A stretch of DNA of 64,000 nt from SZAS-18 sp038322235 (GTDB lineage Bacteria; Verrucomicrobiota; Verrucomicrobiia; Chthoniobacterales; SZAS-18), in assembly GCA_038322235.1 (NCBI GenBank), contig JBBQFQ010000002.1, positions 62,001 through 126,000 of the forward strand, written 5' to 3'. Positions 42,305-50,680 of the stretch are shown here, piece after piece. The notes under the pieces were generated by a model. It had not been told where the DNA came from. It did no database searches and saw only the letters and a program-made list of their open reading frames with translations. Positions within the stretch are counted from its first letter, which is position 1, and every line of letters starts with the position of its first letter. The position numbers and the translations under genes are program-made.

Positions 42305-44821
42305 TCAAATCTCGAAGTCCGGCGCAGACAGCGAGCGCAGCGAGGCGGGGGCGAATCGCGCCTGGTGATTGAGGAAGACATCCGCGATCACGTCGTGGAG
42401 CCGGTTCACCTCGCGGGCGGACTCCCGCAAGCGGGCGAGCATCCGCTCCGACTGGGCGCTCGCCGGCGGCGGTTCGTCGTCGGTCGCGGGCTGCGCCGGC
42501 TCCGCCGCCCGAAAGAACTCGTTCCACGGCGTGCCGCGGAGGCGCGCTGCGAGCCGCGCCACCGCCTCCGCCGGTCCGCTCGCGGCCGTATCGGAGACGG
42601 GGAAAATCTCGTGCAGCAGGCGCGCGCATTCGCGGAGGCAGCGGAGAACCGAACGCGGCGCCTCCGGATGCCGCCAGAGCAGTTCGAGGACCGCGAGTGG
42701 TTCGACGCGCAGCTGGAAAACGCGGCGGTAGTTGTCCCGGGTGCCGAGAAGCCGGAGGAAGGCGGAGAGTTCGATCTCCGTCTCCCGGGTCTGCGTCGCC
42801 GCGAATGCCGCCGGGCAAGCGAGCGTCGCGTTGGCCGTGTGCACGGCGCGCTCCAGCTGCTGCCCGAGCATGCAGAATCGATACGCGTCGTCCGCCAGCA
42901 TCGTGGCGGATGCCAGACCCGAAAACGCGGCGATCGCGCGCGTCGTGCTCTCGGCCAGACGGCGGGCAATGCGCCCGGCGGACTCACCCTCCACATCCGC
43001 CGCGAACCGGCGCCGCTCGAAAACCTCGCGCAGCTCCGCGAGCACCGCGGAGACTTCCGGGCTGAAGACTTCGCGCACCGCCTCGGCGTTGCGCCAGGCG
43101 CGCCCCAGCAGATGCATGAGCGTTCCCGGTTCGTCGGCCTGCAAGGCCACGCGGTAACGATCCCGGCGCGACCCAATCCCACGCCGGGCCGTGCCCTCGA
43201 GGGGCGGAAGCAGCCGATTCCAGACCGGGCGATAAAGCCGCCGTTCGCTCGAGTTGAGTTCCTCGGCTTCCAGCGTCTCGATCACCTGCAGGAGGAGCGC
43301 CAGATTCTGCGCGCGCTCCAGGTGCCGCCCGAGCCAGTACAGCGATTCCGCGACCCGGCTCGTGATCACTTGGCGCCCGGGCCTCGGGGCGGCGAGCGCC
43401 GATTTGACCTCGCGCGACACCGCCGTCGCCCCGGCGTGCACCCACGCGTCTTTGAAGACGCGCAACGCCTCTGGATGCGGCCGGCCCGAGGCGGGCAGAA
43501 CGCGCGTCAAGGCGCCAGGGAAGACCTCGATATCCCCCGCGCGTCGCACGCCGAAAACGAGGTGCTCACACGTGCGTTCCGTCCGCCGGCCGTCGAGGAG
43601 GGCGAGGGTCGTTGACGCGGGCTCGGCGGGCTGCGCCACGTAGAGGTGCGGAGCACGCAAGACCTCCGCCCGGGCCGCCGCCGCGTCGCCGCCCGCCGGG
43701 AGGGCATCGCCCGCGAGCGGCAGGACGCGATAGGCCCCCGGGCTCGCAAATACCATTTCGCGCTGATCCACATCCCCCATCCAGAAGGTCGGCGCCCCCG
43801 GCAGGATGGGCGCCTCGTTGAGGTAAAAGCGGATGATCCGCGGCGCGAAACTCAGGAGCGTCCGGTCGTCGGCGAGCTGGCTGCCCAAGCTGTTCACGAG
43901 CGCGACGGTGCCCTTCCGCAAACAGTGGACGAGCCCCGCCACGCCGATGACCGAATCGCCGTCGAGCGCGAGCGGATCGAGATAGCGCTCCGCGACCGTG
44001 GAGAGAATCGCCTGCACCCGCTCCAGTCCGGCGATCGTCTTGAGCCACACTTTGTCGTCCAGCACGACCATGTCCCCACCCTGCACGAGCGGGATGCCCA
44101 TGCGCCGCGCGAGAAAGCCGTCATCCGCGTAGTGCGGACTGGCCGGGCCGGGCGAGAGGAGCACGATCAACGGCTCGCTCGAACCCGTCCCGACGGCGGC
44201 GCGCAGGACCTCGAGCACGGCGATGGGGGCATCGGCGATCGACGCCACGGCGGTGTCGCGGAAAAGCTCCGGGGCAACGCGGGCGAGGAGCCGGCGGTTT
44301 TGGACCATTCGGGCGATGCCGTGCACGCGGCCAAAGTGCTGGCTGGCGATCTCCAGTCCGCCGGTGAGCGTCCGCCGAAGACAGATCGCGCCGAGGTGCA
44401 GGTAGCAGCCCCGCGTGGGGGGCAGGCCGGCGACGGCCCGCTGGAAAAACGGGCTTCCCAGCACGGCGGCGATGGGCACCGCGCCCGCGTGGAGGATCTC
44501 GCGGGCGCCGTGGAGATCCGCCAGGAAATGCTCGAACGCGCGCATCCGTTGCCGCAGGCCGCGGGAAGCCAAGCTCCACTCCGCCTCCTCAAACACGTGG
44601 GGAAGGAGATCACAGGTCCAGTCGCTCGAACCCTGCTCCCGGCGCGCCGTCTCCATTCGATGCTCGAGCACCCGGCGCTCGGCCCGCGGCAGCGACTCCA
44701 GGTGCGCGAGCAGGGCGGCGTAATGCGGGCGCGGCTGTCCGGCGCCGTCGAGAACCTCCGACCAGCGCGCCGCCCCGCGTTCGTCGCGCCGACCCCCGGC
44801 GCGCCCGGCACCCTCCTGCAT
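42305..44821 (-). CDS. Circularly permuted ATP-grasp protein fused to alpha-E domain
   Basis: The 838-residue protein has an N-terminal DUF404/DUF407-type circularly permuted ATP-grasp domain (RRMRAFEHFLADLH..., PHYADDGFLARRMGIPLVQG, GDMVVLDDKVWLKT, ADDRTLLSFAPRIIRFYLNE). It should ligate amides using ATP. From about residue 490 comes the helical alpha-E (DUF403) domain, VITSRVAESLYWLGRHLERA, with YRFCMLGQQLERAVHTANAT. In many genomes these are two genes, so this is a fusion. ATG at 44821 is preferred; the extra upstream Arg-rich stretch looks non-coding. First gene of the operon that continues with two transglutaminases and DUF2126. Confidence 0.88.
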   Translation of the reverse strand: MQEGAGRAGGRRDERGAARWSEVLDGAGQPRPHYAALLAHLESLPRAERRVLEHRMETARREQGSSDWTCDLLPHVFEEAEWSLASRGLRQRMRAFEHFLADLHGAREILHAGAVPIAAVLGSPFFQRAVAGLPPTRGCYLHLGAICLRRTLTGGLEIASQHFGRVHGIARMVQNRRLLARVAPELFRDTAVASIADAPIAVLEVLRAAVGTGSSEPLIVLLSPGPASPHYADDGFLARRMGIPLVQGGDMVVLDDKVWLKTIAGLERVQAILSTVAERYLDPLALDGDSVIGVAGLVHCLRKGTVALVNSLGSQLADDRTLLSFAPRIIRFYLNEAPILPGAPTFWMGDVDQREMVFASPGAYRVLPLAGDALPAGGDAAAARAEVLRAPHLYVAQPAEPASTTLALLDGRRTERTCEHLVFGVRRAGDIEVFPGALTRVLPASGRPHPEALRVFKDAWVHAGATAVSREVKSALAAPRPGRQVITSRVAESLYWLGRHLERAQNLALLLQVIETLEAEELNSSERRLYRPVWNRLLPPLEGTARRGIGSRRDRYRVALQADEPGTLMHLLGRAWRNAEAVREVFSPEVSAVLAELREVFERRRFAADVEGESAGRIARRLAESTTRAIAAFSGLASATMLADDAYRFCMLGQQLERAVHTANATLACPAAFAATQTRETEIELSAFLRLLGTRDNYRRVFQLRVEPLAVLELLWRHPEAPRSVLRCLRECARLLHEIFPVSDTAASGPAEAVARLAARLRGTPWNEFFRAAEPAQPATDDEPPPASAQSERMLARLRESAREVNRLHDVIADVFLNHQARFAPASLRSLSAPDFEI

Positions 44822-44974
44822 GACCGCGTTTTGCACGGCGGCACCGTGCGCGCGCCTGCGCCGATGCCAAGGGCGATTTCCCACGCCCAACGCACCGGGC
44901 CCGGCAGCCCAATTCCGCAATCTGCGCATCTGGACGCGCCCCGCGCCCGTCGCGAGAGTGGCCGTGCATTCTCG

Positions 44975-46258
44975 ATGTCCCGTGACCCCTTCGCCGCCCT
45001 CCGCCACGCGCCTTTCCGGCGCTACCTGATCGGTCGGTCGGTCATGAGCCTCGGCCTGCTCATGGTGCAGGTCGCGATCGGCTGGGAAATCTACGAGCGC
45101 ACGGGATCACCCACCGCGCTCGGGCTCACCGGCCTCGTGCTGATGATTCCGGTGCTGCTCTTTTCCCTCCCGGCGGGACAAATCATCGATCGCGTCAACC
45201 GCCGCAGCGTTGTCATCGCTTCCGTCTCACTTCAGACGCTCGTGACCGTCGGGCTCACGCTCCTCTCGTGGCTTCACGCCGACGTCGCCTGGATCTACGC
45301 GGCCCTCTTCGTTTCCGGCATCGCCCGCACCTTTCAGTATCCGGCCCACTCGGCGATGGTGCCTCAGATCGTCGGACCCGATCTTTTCCCCAACGCGGTG
45401 ACTTGGAGCGCGAATTCGTTCTTCGTCGCGGCGTCCATCGGACCGGCGCTCGGCGGCTTCATGATTGCCTGGACCGGCGGCGCCACCGCCGTCTACGCCT
45501 TCGGCATTGTCACGTGCCTGGGATTTCTCGCCACCGCGATCGCGCTGCCCAAGCCGCCGACGCCCACCGGCTCCGCCTCCGGCGGCGGCTGGAAGTCGCT
45601 CGCGGCCGGGATTCACTTCGTGCGGCAGACCCCGATGATCCTCGCGCCCATCACGCTCGATATGTTTGCGGTGATCCTCGGCGGCGCAACGACGCTCATG
45701 CCCATCTTCGCCAAGGACATTCTCGCCGTCGGCCCCGTGGGTCTCGGCTGGCTGCGCGCGGCCCCCGCCCTCGGCGGCGTGATTTCCGCGATCGCCATTG
45801 CGTCACTCCCACCGTTTCGCCACGCGGGTCGGGCGCTCGTCTGGGGCGTCGCGATTTTCGGAGTCGCCACGATTGCCTTCGGCCTCTCGCGCAACTTCGC
45901 CTTCTCGCTCGTCGTGCTCTTCATCCTCGGCGCGGCCGACATGGTCAGCGTCGTGGTCCGGCAGACGCTGATTCAAACGCTCACGCCGGATTCGATGCGG
46001 GGCCGAGTCTCCGCCGTGAACAGCGTCTTCATCGGCGCCTCCAACGAACTTGGTGGCTTCGAGAGCGGCGTCACCGCCGCGTGGTTCGGACCCGTCCTGA
46101 GCGTGGCGGGTGGCGGGGTCGGCACGCTGATTGTCATCGGTCTCGCGGTCTGGAACTGGCCGCAGCTGCGGGCGTTCGGCGCGATGAGCAGCGCGACGAC
46201 CGCCACGGGCGTATCGGCCGCCGAAGAAGAAAAAGCGGGAGCGGCGGCCGAAGCGTAG
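44975..46258 (+). CDS. MFS transporter
   Basis: The 427-residue major facilitator has 12 likely spans. The loop between spans 2 and 3 reads PAGQIIDRVNRRSVVI, the family motif G-x3-D-R-x-G/N-R-R. A long central loop (PKPPTPTGSASGGGWKSLAAG) links the halves. It belongs to the MFS_3/EntS-like exporter group by segments such as ARTFQYPAHSAMVPQIV and TPDSMRGRVSAVNSVFIGASNELG. The ATG at 44975 gives a standard N-terminus (MSRDPFAALRHAPFRRYLI), so the longer open frame is rejected. It diverges from the ATP-grasp gene with a 153-base gap. Likely an exporter; substrate unknown. Confidence 0.9.
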   Translation: MSRDPFAALRHAPFRRYLIGRSVMSLGLLMVQVAIGWEIYERTGSPTALGLTGLVLMIPVLLFSLPAGQIIDRVNRRSVVIASVSLQTLVTVGLTLLSWLHADVAWIYAALFVSGIARTFQYPAHSAMVPQIVGPDLFPNAVTWSANSFFVAASIGPALGGFMIAWTGGATAVYAFGIVTCLGFLATAIALPKPPTPTGSASGGGWKSLAAGIHFVRQTPMILAPITLDMFAVILGGATTLMPIFAKDILAVGPVGLGWLRAAPALGGVISAIAIASLPPFRHAGRALVWGVAIFGVATIAFGLSRNFAFSLVVLFILGAADMVSVVVRQTLIQTLTPDSMRGRVSAVNSVFIGASNELGGFESGVTAAWFGPVLSVAGGGVGTLIVIGLAVWNWPQLRAFGAMSSATTATGVSAAEEEKAGAAAEA

Positions 46259-46299
46259 GGATCGCGTCGCGCACTCGCGATTCCACGGGTGTCGGCCCG

Positions 46300-46755
46300 C
46301 TAAACTTCAAACCCGCCGTCTTCCATCTCGCGCAGCTTCTCGGACATGTCCTCGACCTCGTCCCAAACTTCCCGGGCGACGTAGATCGCGGATTTTTGCT
46401 GGATCGCCATCGCGAGCGCATCACTCGGCCGGGAGTCCAACTCCACGATCTTCTTCTGCTTCGTCATCTCATTCTCCATGCTCACGATGATCCGGGCGAA
46501 GTAGGTGGACTCGACGATGTCGTTGATCACGATGCGTTCGATCTTCGCTCCCATCGCGGTCAGGAGATCCGCCATGAGATCATGGGTGAGCGGCCGCTGT
46601 TTGGGCGTCTCCCGCATGAACATCGTGATCGTCGCGCCCATCGACTGATCCACGAAGATGATGAAAATCTTCTCCTTGTTCCCCAGGAACACGGCACAGC
46701 CGTCCTTGGCGGGGAGCACCGCCCGCACTTGCACGAGGACCACGGATTTACTCAT
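46300..46755 (-). CDS. Bifunctional nuclease family protein (DUF151)
   Basis: The 151-residue protein matches the DUF151/bifunctional nuclease family. It has VFLGNKEKIFIIFVDQSMGATI, PLTHDLMADLLTAMGAKIERIVINDI and LDSRPSDALAMAIQQKSAIYV, the conserved segments with the DSRPSDA signature. Related plant and bacterial proteins degrade RNA and DNA in vitro; the role in bacteria is not settled. It is 44 bases upstream of panB's end side on the same strand and converges on the MFS gene; no special regulation is visible. Confidence 0.9.
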   Translation of the reverse strand: MSKSVVLVQVRAVLPAKDGCAVFLGNKEKIFIIFVDQSMGATITMFMRETPKQRPLTHDLMADLLTAMGAKIERIVINDIVESTYFARIIVSMENEMTKQKKIVELDSRPSDALAMAIQQKSAIYVAREVWDEVEDMSEKLREMEDGGFEV

Positions 46756-46811
46756 GCGGGGAACGTATCGGGACGCCCGGGACGTGGCAAGATGCGCGAC
46801 ACGAATCGCGG

Positions 46812-47582
46812 TCAGAGCGCCGGGCGAATCCGCGCCAGATACCGGCGGGCGGCCTCACGCAGCTCGGCCCCGAGCTGCGCCTCCTGCCGCACGAATTTGG
46901 GCGTGAACCAGGGAAACATTCCCACGAGATCCGGCGTAACGAGAATTTCGCCGTCGCAAACCTGCTCGCCGGAGGCGATGCCGATCGTGGGAATCTCGAG
47001 CGCCTCCGTTACGACGCGCGCGGCGTGGTAGTGCACAATCTCGAGGACCACGGCGAAGGCCCCGGCTTCCTGGACGGCCAGACCGTCCGCGACGAGGGCC
47101 TGCACGCCGGCGTCATCCTTCCCCTTGCGCTTGTACCCGCCCTCGACCAGCACCTGCTGGGGCAGCATCCCGATATGCCCCATGAGCGGAATTCCCGCCC
47201 CGGTGATGGCCTCGATTTGGGCTCGCACCGCCACGCCACCCTCGAGCTTTACCGCGTGCGCTCCCGCGGTCATGAGCAGGCGGGCATTCTCGAGCGCCTG
47301 CTCCGGCGTCTCGTAGGAGCGGTAGGGCAGGTCGCCCACGACGAGCGCCCGTTCCACCCCGCGCGCCGCGATGCGCGTGTGGTGGAGCATGTCCGCCATC
47401 GTGACATGCGTCGTATCCGGATGACCGAGCACTACCATCCCCACGGAATCTCCCACGAGGATCACGTCGATGCCGGCCTCATCGAGCAGGCGGGCGGTGG
47501 GATAATCGTACGCGGTGAGCGCGGCGATGCGGGGACCGGTGCGTTTGCGCTGCCGGATGTCGGACGGCTGGAGGGAAGGCAT
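46812..47582 (-). CDS. panB: 3-methyl-2-oxobutanoate hydroxymethyltransferase
   Basis: The 256-residue enzyme adds a hydroxymethyl group from methylene-tetrahydrofolate to alpha-ketoisovalerate, the first step of pantothenate synthesis. Family segments: LTAYDYPTARLLDEAGIDVI, LVGDSVGMVVLGHPDTTHVT (metal-site Asp), KLEGG, GHIGMLPQ and EIPTIGIASGEQVCDGEILV. Length and motifs match throughout. No panC or panD is adjacent, so pantothenate genes are dispersed. It lies between the DUF151 gene and the M16 pair on the same strand. Confidence 0.96.
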   Translation of the reverse strand: MPSLQPSDIRQRKRTGPRIAALTAYDYPTARLLDEAGIDVILVGDSVGMVVLGHPDTTHVTMADMLHHTRIAARGVERALVVGDLPYRSYETPEQALENARLLMTAGAHAVKLEGGVAVRAQIEAITGAGIPLMGHIGMLPQQVLVEGGYKRKGKDDAGVQALVADGLAVQEAGAFAVVLEIVHYHAARVVTEALEIPTIGIASGEQVCDGEILVTPDLVGMFPWFTPKFVRQEAQLGAELREAARRYLARIRPAL

Positions 47583-47641
47583 GCGGGCGCGGAAACTCCG
47601 GCTCCATCCGCGCTCTGCAAGCGAAACTGCGCGCGGGCGCG

Positions 47642-49078
47642 CTACGGCTTTGGCTCCGGGGTCGCGGGCGGCGAGGCGATCGGCTGGAGGTCCGTGTCGT
47701 AAACCGTGACGGGAGCGATCTTTTCGAGCATGGGCATCACTTCCTTCGCCTCGCCGACCACGATGATCGTCACTTTGTCATCCCGGAGGTATTTGCGCGC
47801 CAGTTCTTGCGCTTTCTCCGGCGTGACTTCGCTCACACGCCGGGCGTAGTTGCGGTAATAGTCCGGGGGAAGGCCGAAAAACTCCATCTCCTGAACCCTC
47901 GCGGCCGTGGTGGCGGGCTGCTCGAGGCTGAGGAGGTAATTCCCCGCCAGGTAGTCGCGCTGCATCTTCAATTCCGGTTCGGGGATCGGCGTCTCCCGGA
48001 TGCGAGCGAGCTCACTCAGAATCTCGCGCACCGCTGGTTCGGTGACGGCGTTTCGCACGTCGCTGGACGCGGAGAAAACCCCGCCCAGGAGCTGCGGCGA
48101 GAAACGGGAACCCGCGCCGTAGGTGAATGCGTTCTTCTCCCGCAAATTCTGGAACAGGCGCCCCGAGAAACCGCCGCCGAGCGTCGAATTCACCACGCCC
48201 AGTTCAAGCACGTCGGGATTGTTCCGCGACACGCCCGGTGCGGCGACGATGACCGTTGACTGGACCGAGCCAGGCCGGTCGATGAGATGGATCGTCGTCC
48301 GGTCCTGGGTCGGAAACTCCGGGAGGGTGATCGGCGGAGGAGTTCCTTCCTTCCAGGAACCGAACGCCTTCTCCACCAGCGCCATCGCCGCCTCGGCCTT
48401 GATGTCACCCACGATCGCGAGAGTCGCCCGATTGGGGAGAAAGTGAGCCCGGTGGAATTGGACGAGATCGTCGCGGCCGATGGCTCCGACGGATTTTTCG
48501 GTCGGAGAATCGCCGTACGGATGGGTGCCAAAGATCAATTTGTCCCGCAACTTCGGCGCGAGGGCCCCGGGGCTCTGCTTCTCCGCGACCAGCGACGAAA
48601 TCGCTTTCTTCTTCTCCTTGTTCAATTCGGCTTCGGGAAAGATGGGATGAAAAACGGCGTCCGCGAAGAGGTCCACCAGCTTGGGCGCGAACTTCACGAG
48701 GCCGGAGATCGAAACCGACGAGGAGTCCTCGCTCGAGGAGGCGCCGAAGCGGGCCCCCAGAAAATCCACCTCCTGGGCGAACTGCGCCGCCGTCCGGCGT
48801 GACGTGCCGCGATCAAGCAGGGTCGCCACCATCCCCGCGAGCCCGGATTTCTCCCCGTCGTAGAGATCGCCGGATTTCACGAGCAGCCGAAAGGTCACCG
48901 TCGGCTGCCGCGTGCTTTCGACGATGAAGACCTTCAGCCCGTTGGGGAGCGTCTTCTCGACGTACGCCGGAAATGCCGCCTCCGGCGCCGGCCCAGGTTC
49001 GGGCGCTTTGGTCCGATCGACTTCTCCGAGAAGCGAGCCGCCGAGGAACAACGCGAGAGCCAACGGAAGGAATTTCAT
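47642..49078 (-). CDS. M16-family peptidase-like protein, inactive subunit
   Basis: The 478-residue protein has a signal peptide (LPLALALFLGGSLL) and an M16 fold (KTLPNGLKVFIVESTRQPTV, GDIKAEAAMALVEKAFG, PGVSRNNPDVLELGVVNSTLGG). At the position of the zinc motif HxxEH it reads GLAGMVATLLDRGT, so the catalytic residues are lost. This is the usual partner of an active M16 subunit, which lies immediately upstream. The start ATG 49078 is preferred over 49129 because it begins the signal peptide. Together they probably form a periplasmic heterodimer that degrades peptides. Confidence 0.92.
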   Translation of the reverse strand: MKFLPLALALFLGGSLLGEVDRTKAPEPGPAPEAAFPAYVEKTLPNGLKVFIVESTRQPTVTFRLLVKSGDLYDGEKSGLAGMVATLLDRGTSRRTAAQFAQEVDFLGARFGASSSEDSSSVSISGLVKFAPKLVDLFADAVFHPIFPEAELNKEKKKAISSLVAEKQSPGALAPKLRDKLIFGTHPYGDSPTEKSVGAIGRDDLVQFHRAHFLPNRATLAIVGDIKAEAAMALVEKAFGSWKEGTPPPITLPEFPTQDRTTIHLIDRPGSVQSTVIVAAPGVSRNNPDVLELGVVNSTLGGGFSGRLFQNLREKNAFTYGAGSRFSPQLLGGVFSASSDVRNAVTEPAVREILSELARIRETPIPEPELKMQRDYLAGNYLLSLEQPATTAARVQEMEFFGLPPDYYRNYARRVSEVTPEKAQELARKYLRDDKVTIIVVGEAKEVMPMLEKIAPVTVYDTDLQPIASPPATPEPKP

Positions 49079-49134
49079 AATGCAGCGGGACAGAAGGGAT
49101 GACGACAAATTTGTGGCTGAAAACTCCACCTATT

Positions 49135-50487
49135 TCACTTCCCCGCCGGCACCGGGTAATGCAGGACGTTTTTCCCCGTGGGGGTGAGGTATTTCTTCGC
49201 CACGCGCTGGATGTCGGCGCGGGTCACTTTCAGGTAGTTTCCGATCTCCGTGTTGATGAGGTTCGCGTCGCCGTAGAACATCTTGTAGCGCGCCAGACCC
49301 CGGGCCCGGCTCGCCATCGATCCGTAGGAGCCGGCGAGTTGGGCCTCCTTGGCATTGCGCGCCTTCTGCATCTCTTCATCGGTCACGCCCGTGGCGATCA
49401 TCTGGCGCACTTCGTCGTCCATCAGCTCGTCGAGCTTTTCGAGGGTGACCCCGCGGTTTCCCACCGCGAACACCCCCGCGACCCCGGCATTCTCGAAGAG
49501 GAAGGGAAATGCCTGGGCCTGCACCGCCGCCTGCTCCTTGTCGACGAGTCGTCGATAGAGCCGGGAGCTTTTCCCGTTGGCGAGGATCTCCGTCAGCATC
49601 TCCACGGCGTAGGCGTCGGGTTCCGTCTCCTTCGGGGCGCGCCAAAGATGCAGGGACGCGGGAAGCGGCGTGTTGTCCTTCTTCACCTCCACCACCCGCG
49701 CCGGCGTCGAGGCGGGCGCTTCGGTTTTTGCCCGGACCGGATCTGACCCGCGCGGGATGGGTCCGAAGTATTCGGCGATCAGCGCCTTCGTCGCGTCGAT
49801 GTCGAAGTCCCCCGCGACGGCGAGGATCGCATTGTTCGGCAGGTACCAGGTCTTGTAAAACGCCCGAAATTCCTCGATTTTTGCCTCATCGATGTACTGC
49901 GCCGAGCCGATGGGCGTCCAAGCGTAGTTCGTCCCGTCGAAGGCAAGCTTCGACAGTTCCTCGAAAAGGCTGCCGTACGGTTGATTGTCGTAGCGGAGCC
50001 GACGTTCCTCTTTGACGACCTGCCGCTGGGTTTCGACGCCTTTTTCGTCGATTTTGGCGTGGAGCATCCGCTCGCTTTCGATCCAGAGCGCCAGCTTGAG
50101 CTGATTGGACGGGAGGTTCAGGTAATAATCCGTTTGATCGTAGGACGTGGACGCGTTGAGGTTTCCGCCCGCGCCTGAGACGAGCTTGTCGATCTGGGAA
50201 CGGGGAATGTTTTCGGATCCCTCAAACATGAGGTGCTCGAAAAAATGCGCGAAGCCCGTCCGATCCGGGCGCTCGTTCTTACTCCCGACGTGATACAAGA
50301 CATACGTCGAGATAACCGGGAGCGAGCGGTCGGAGTGCAAAATCACCTGGAGTCCGTTCGGGAGGGTGTACTCCTGGAATTTGATCTCCGCACGCGCCGC
50401 CGGAGCCGGCACTGGCGGGGTCGCGTCCTTGGCGGCGGCCGCGGCGGCCAGGAGGAAAAGCGAAGTGACCGCAGCGGGGAAGCGCAT
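49135..50487 (-). CDS. M16-family zinc peptidase, active subunit
   Basis: The 450-residue protein has a signal peptide (FPAAVTSLFLLAAAAAA) and an intact inverted zinc site HFFEH at residues 81-85, with the distal acidic segment VVKEERRLR some 75 residues later. TLPNGLQVILHSDRSLPVIS and GTNYAWTPIGSAQYIDEA also match. Fifty-six bases separate it from the inactive partner below. Start ATG 50487 defines the signal peptide; the upstream open frame to 50613 is unsupported. It diverges from the TonB-receptor gene, sharing a 193-base gap where I see no clear promoter. Confidence 0.93.
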   Translation of the reverse strand: MRFPAAVTSLFLLAAAAAAKDATPPVPAPAARAEIKFQEYTLPNGLQVILHSDRSLPVISTYVLYHVGSKNERPDRTGFAHFFEHLMFEGSENIPRSQIDKLVSGAGGNLNASTSYDQTDYYLNLPSNQLKLALWIESERMLHAKIDEKGVETQRQVVKEERRLRYDNQPYGSLFEELSKLAFDGTNYAWTPIGSAQYIDEAKIEEFRAFYKTWYLPNNAILAVAGDFDIDATKALIAEYFGPIPRGSDPVRAKTEAPASTPARVVEVKKDNTPLPASLHLWRAPKETEPDAYAVEMLTEILANGKSSRLYRRLVDKEQAAVQAQAFPFLFENAGVAGVFAVGNRGVTLEKLDELMDDEVRQMIATGVTDEEMQKARNAKEAQLAGSYGSMASRARGLARYKMFYGDANLINTEIGNYLKVTRADIQRVAKKYLTPTGKNVLHYPVPAGK

Positions 50488-50680
50488 CTGGGACTGGACC
50501 ACGAGGCGGATCGCTTGCAACGGATCGGAGTGGCGAAAACCCCGGCCCATGACGGGCGCGTTCCGGGCAAGTGAAAACTCCGTCACTTTTTGGGTCTTGC
50601 TCCCGGGTCGCAAACCGGTTAAGCGTGGCCCGCTTCGGTCGGCATTGCCTGCCCGGGGTCACCTAAACCAGCACCAAACC

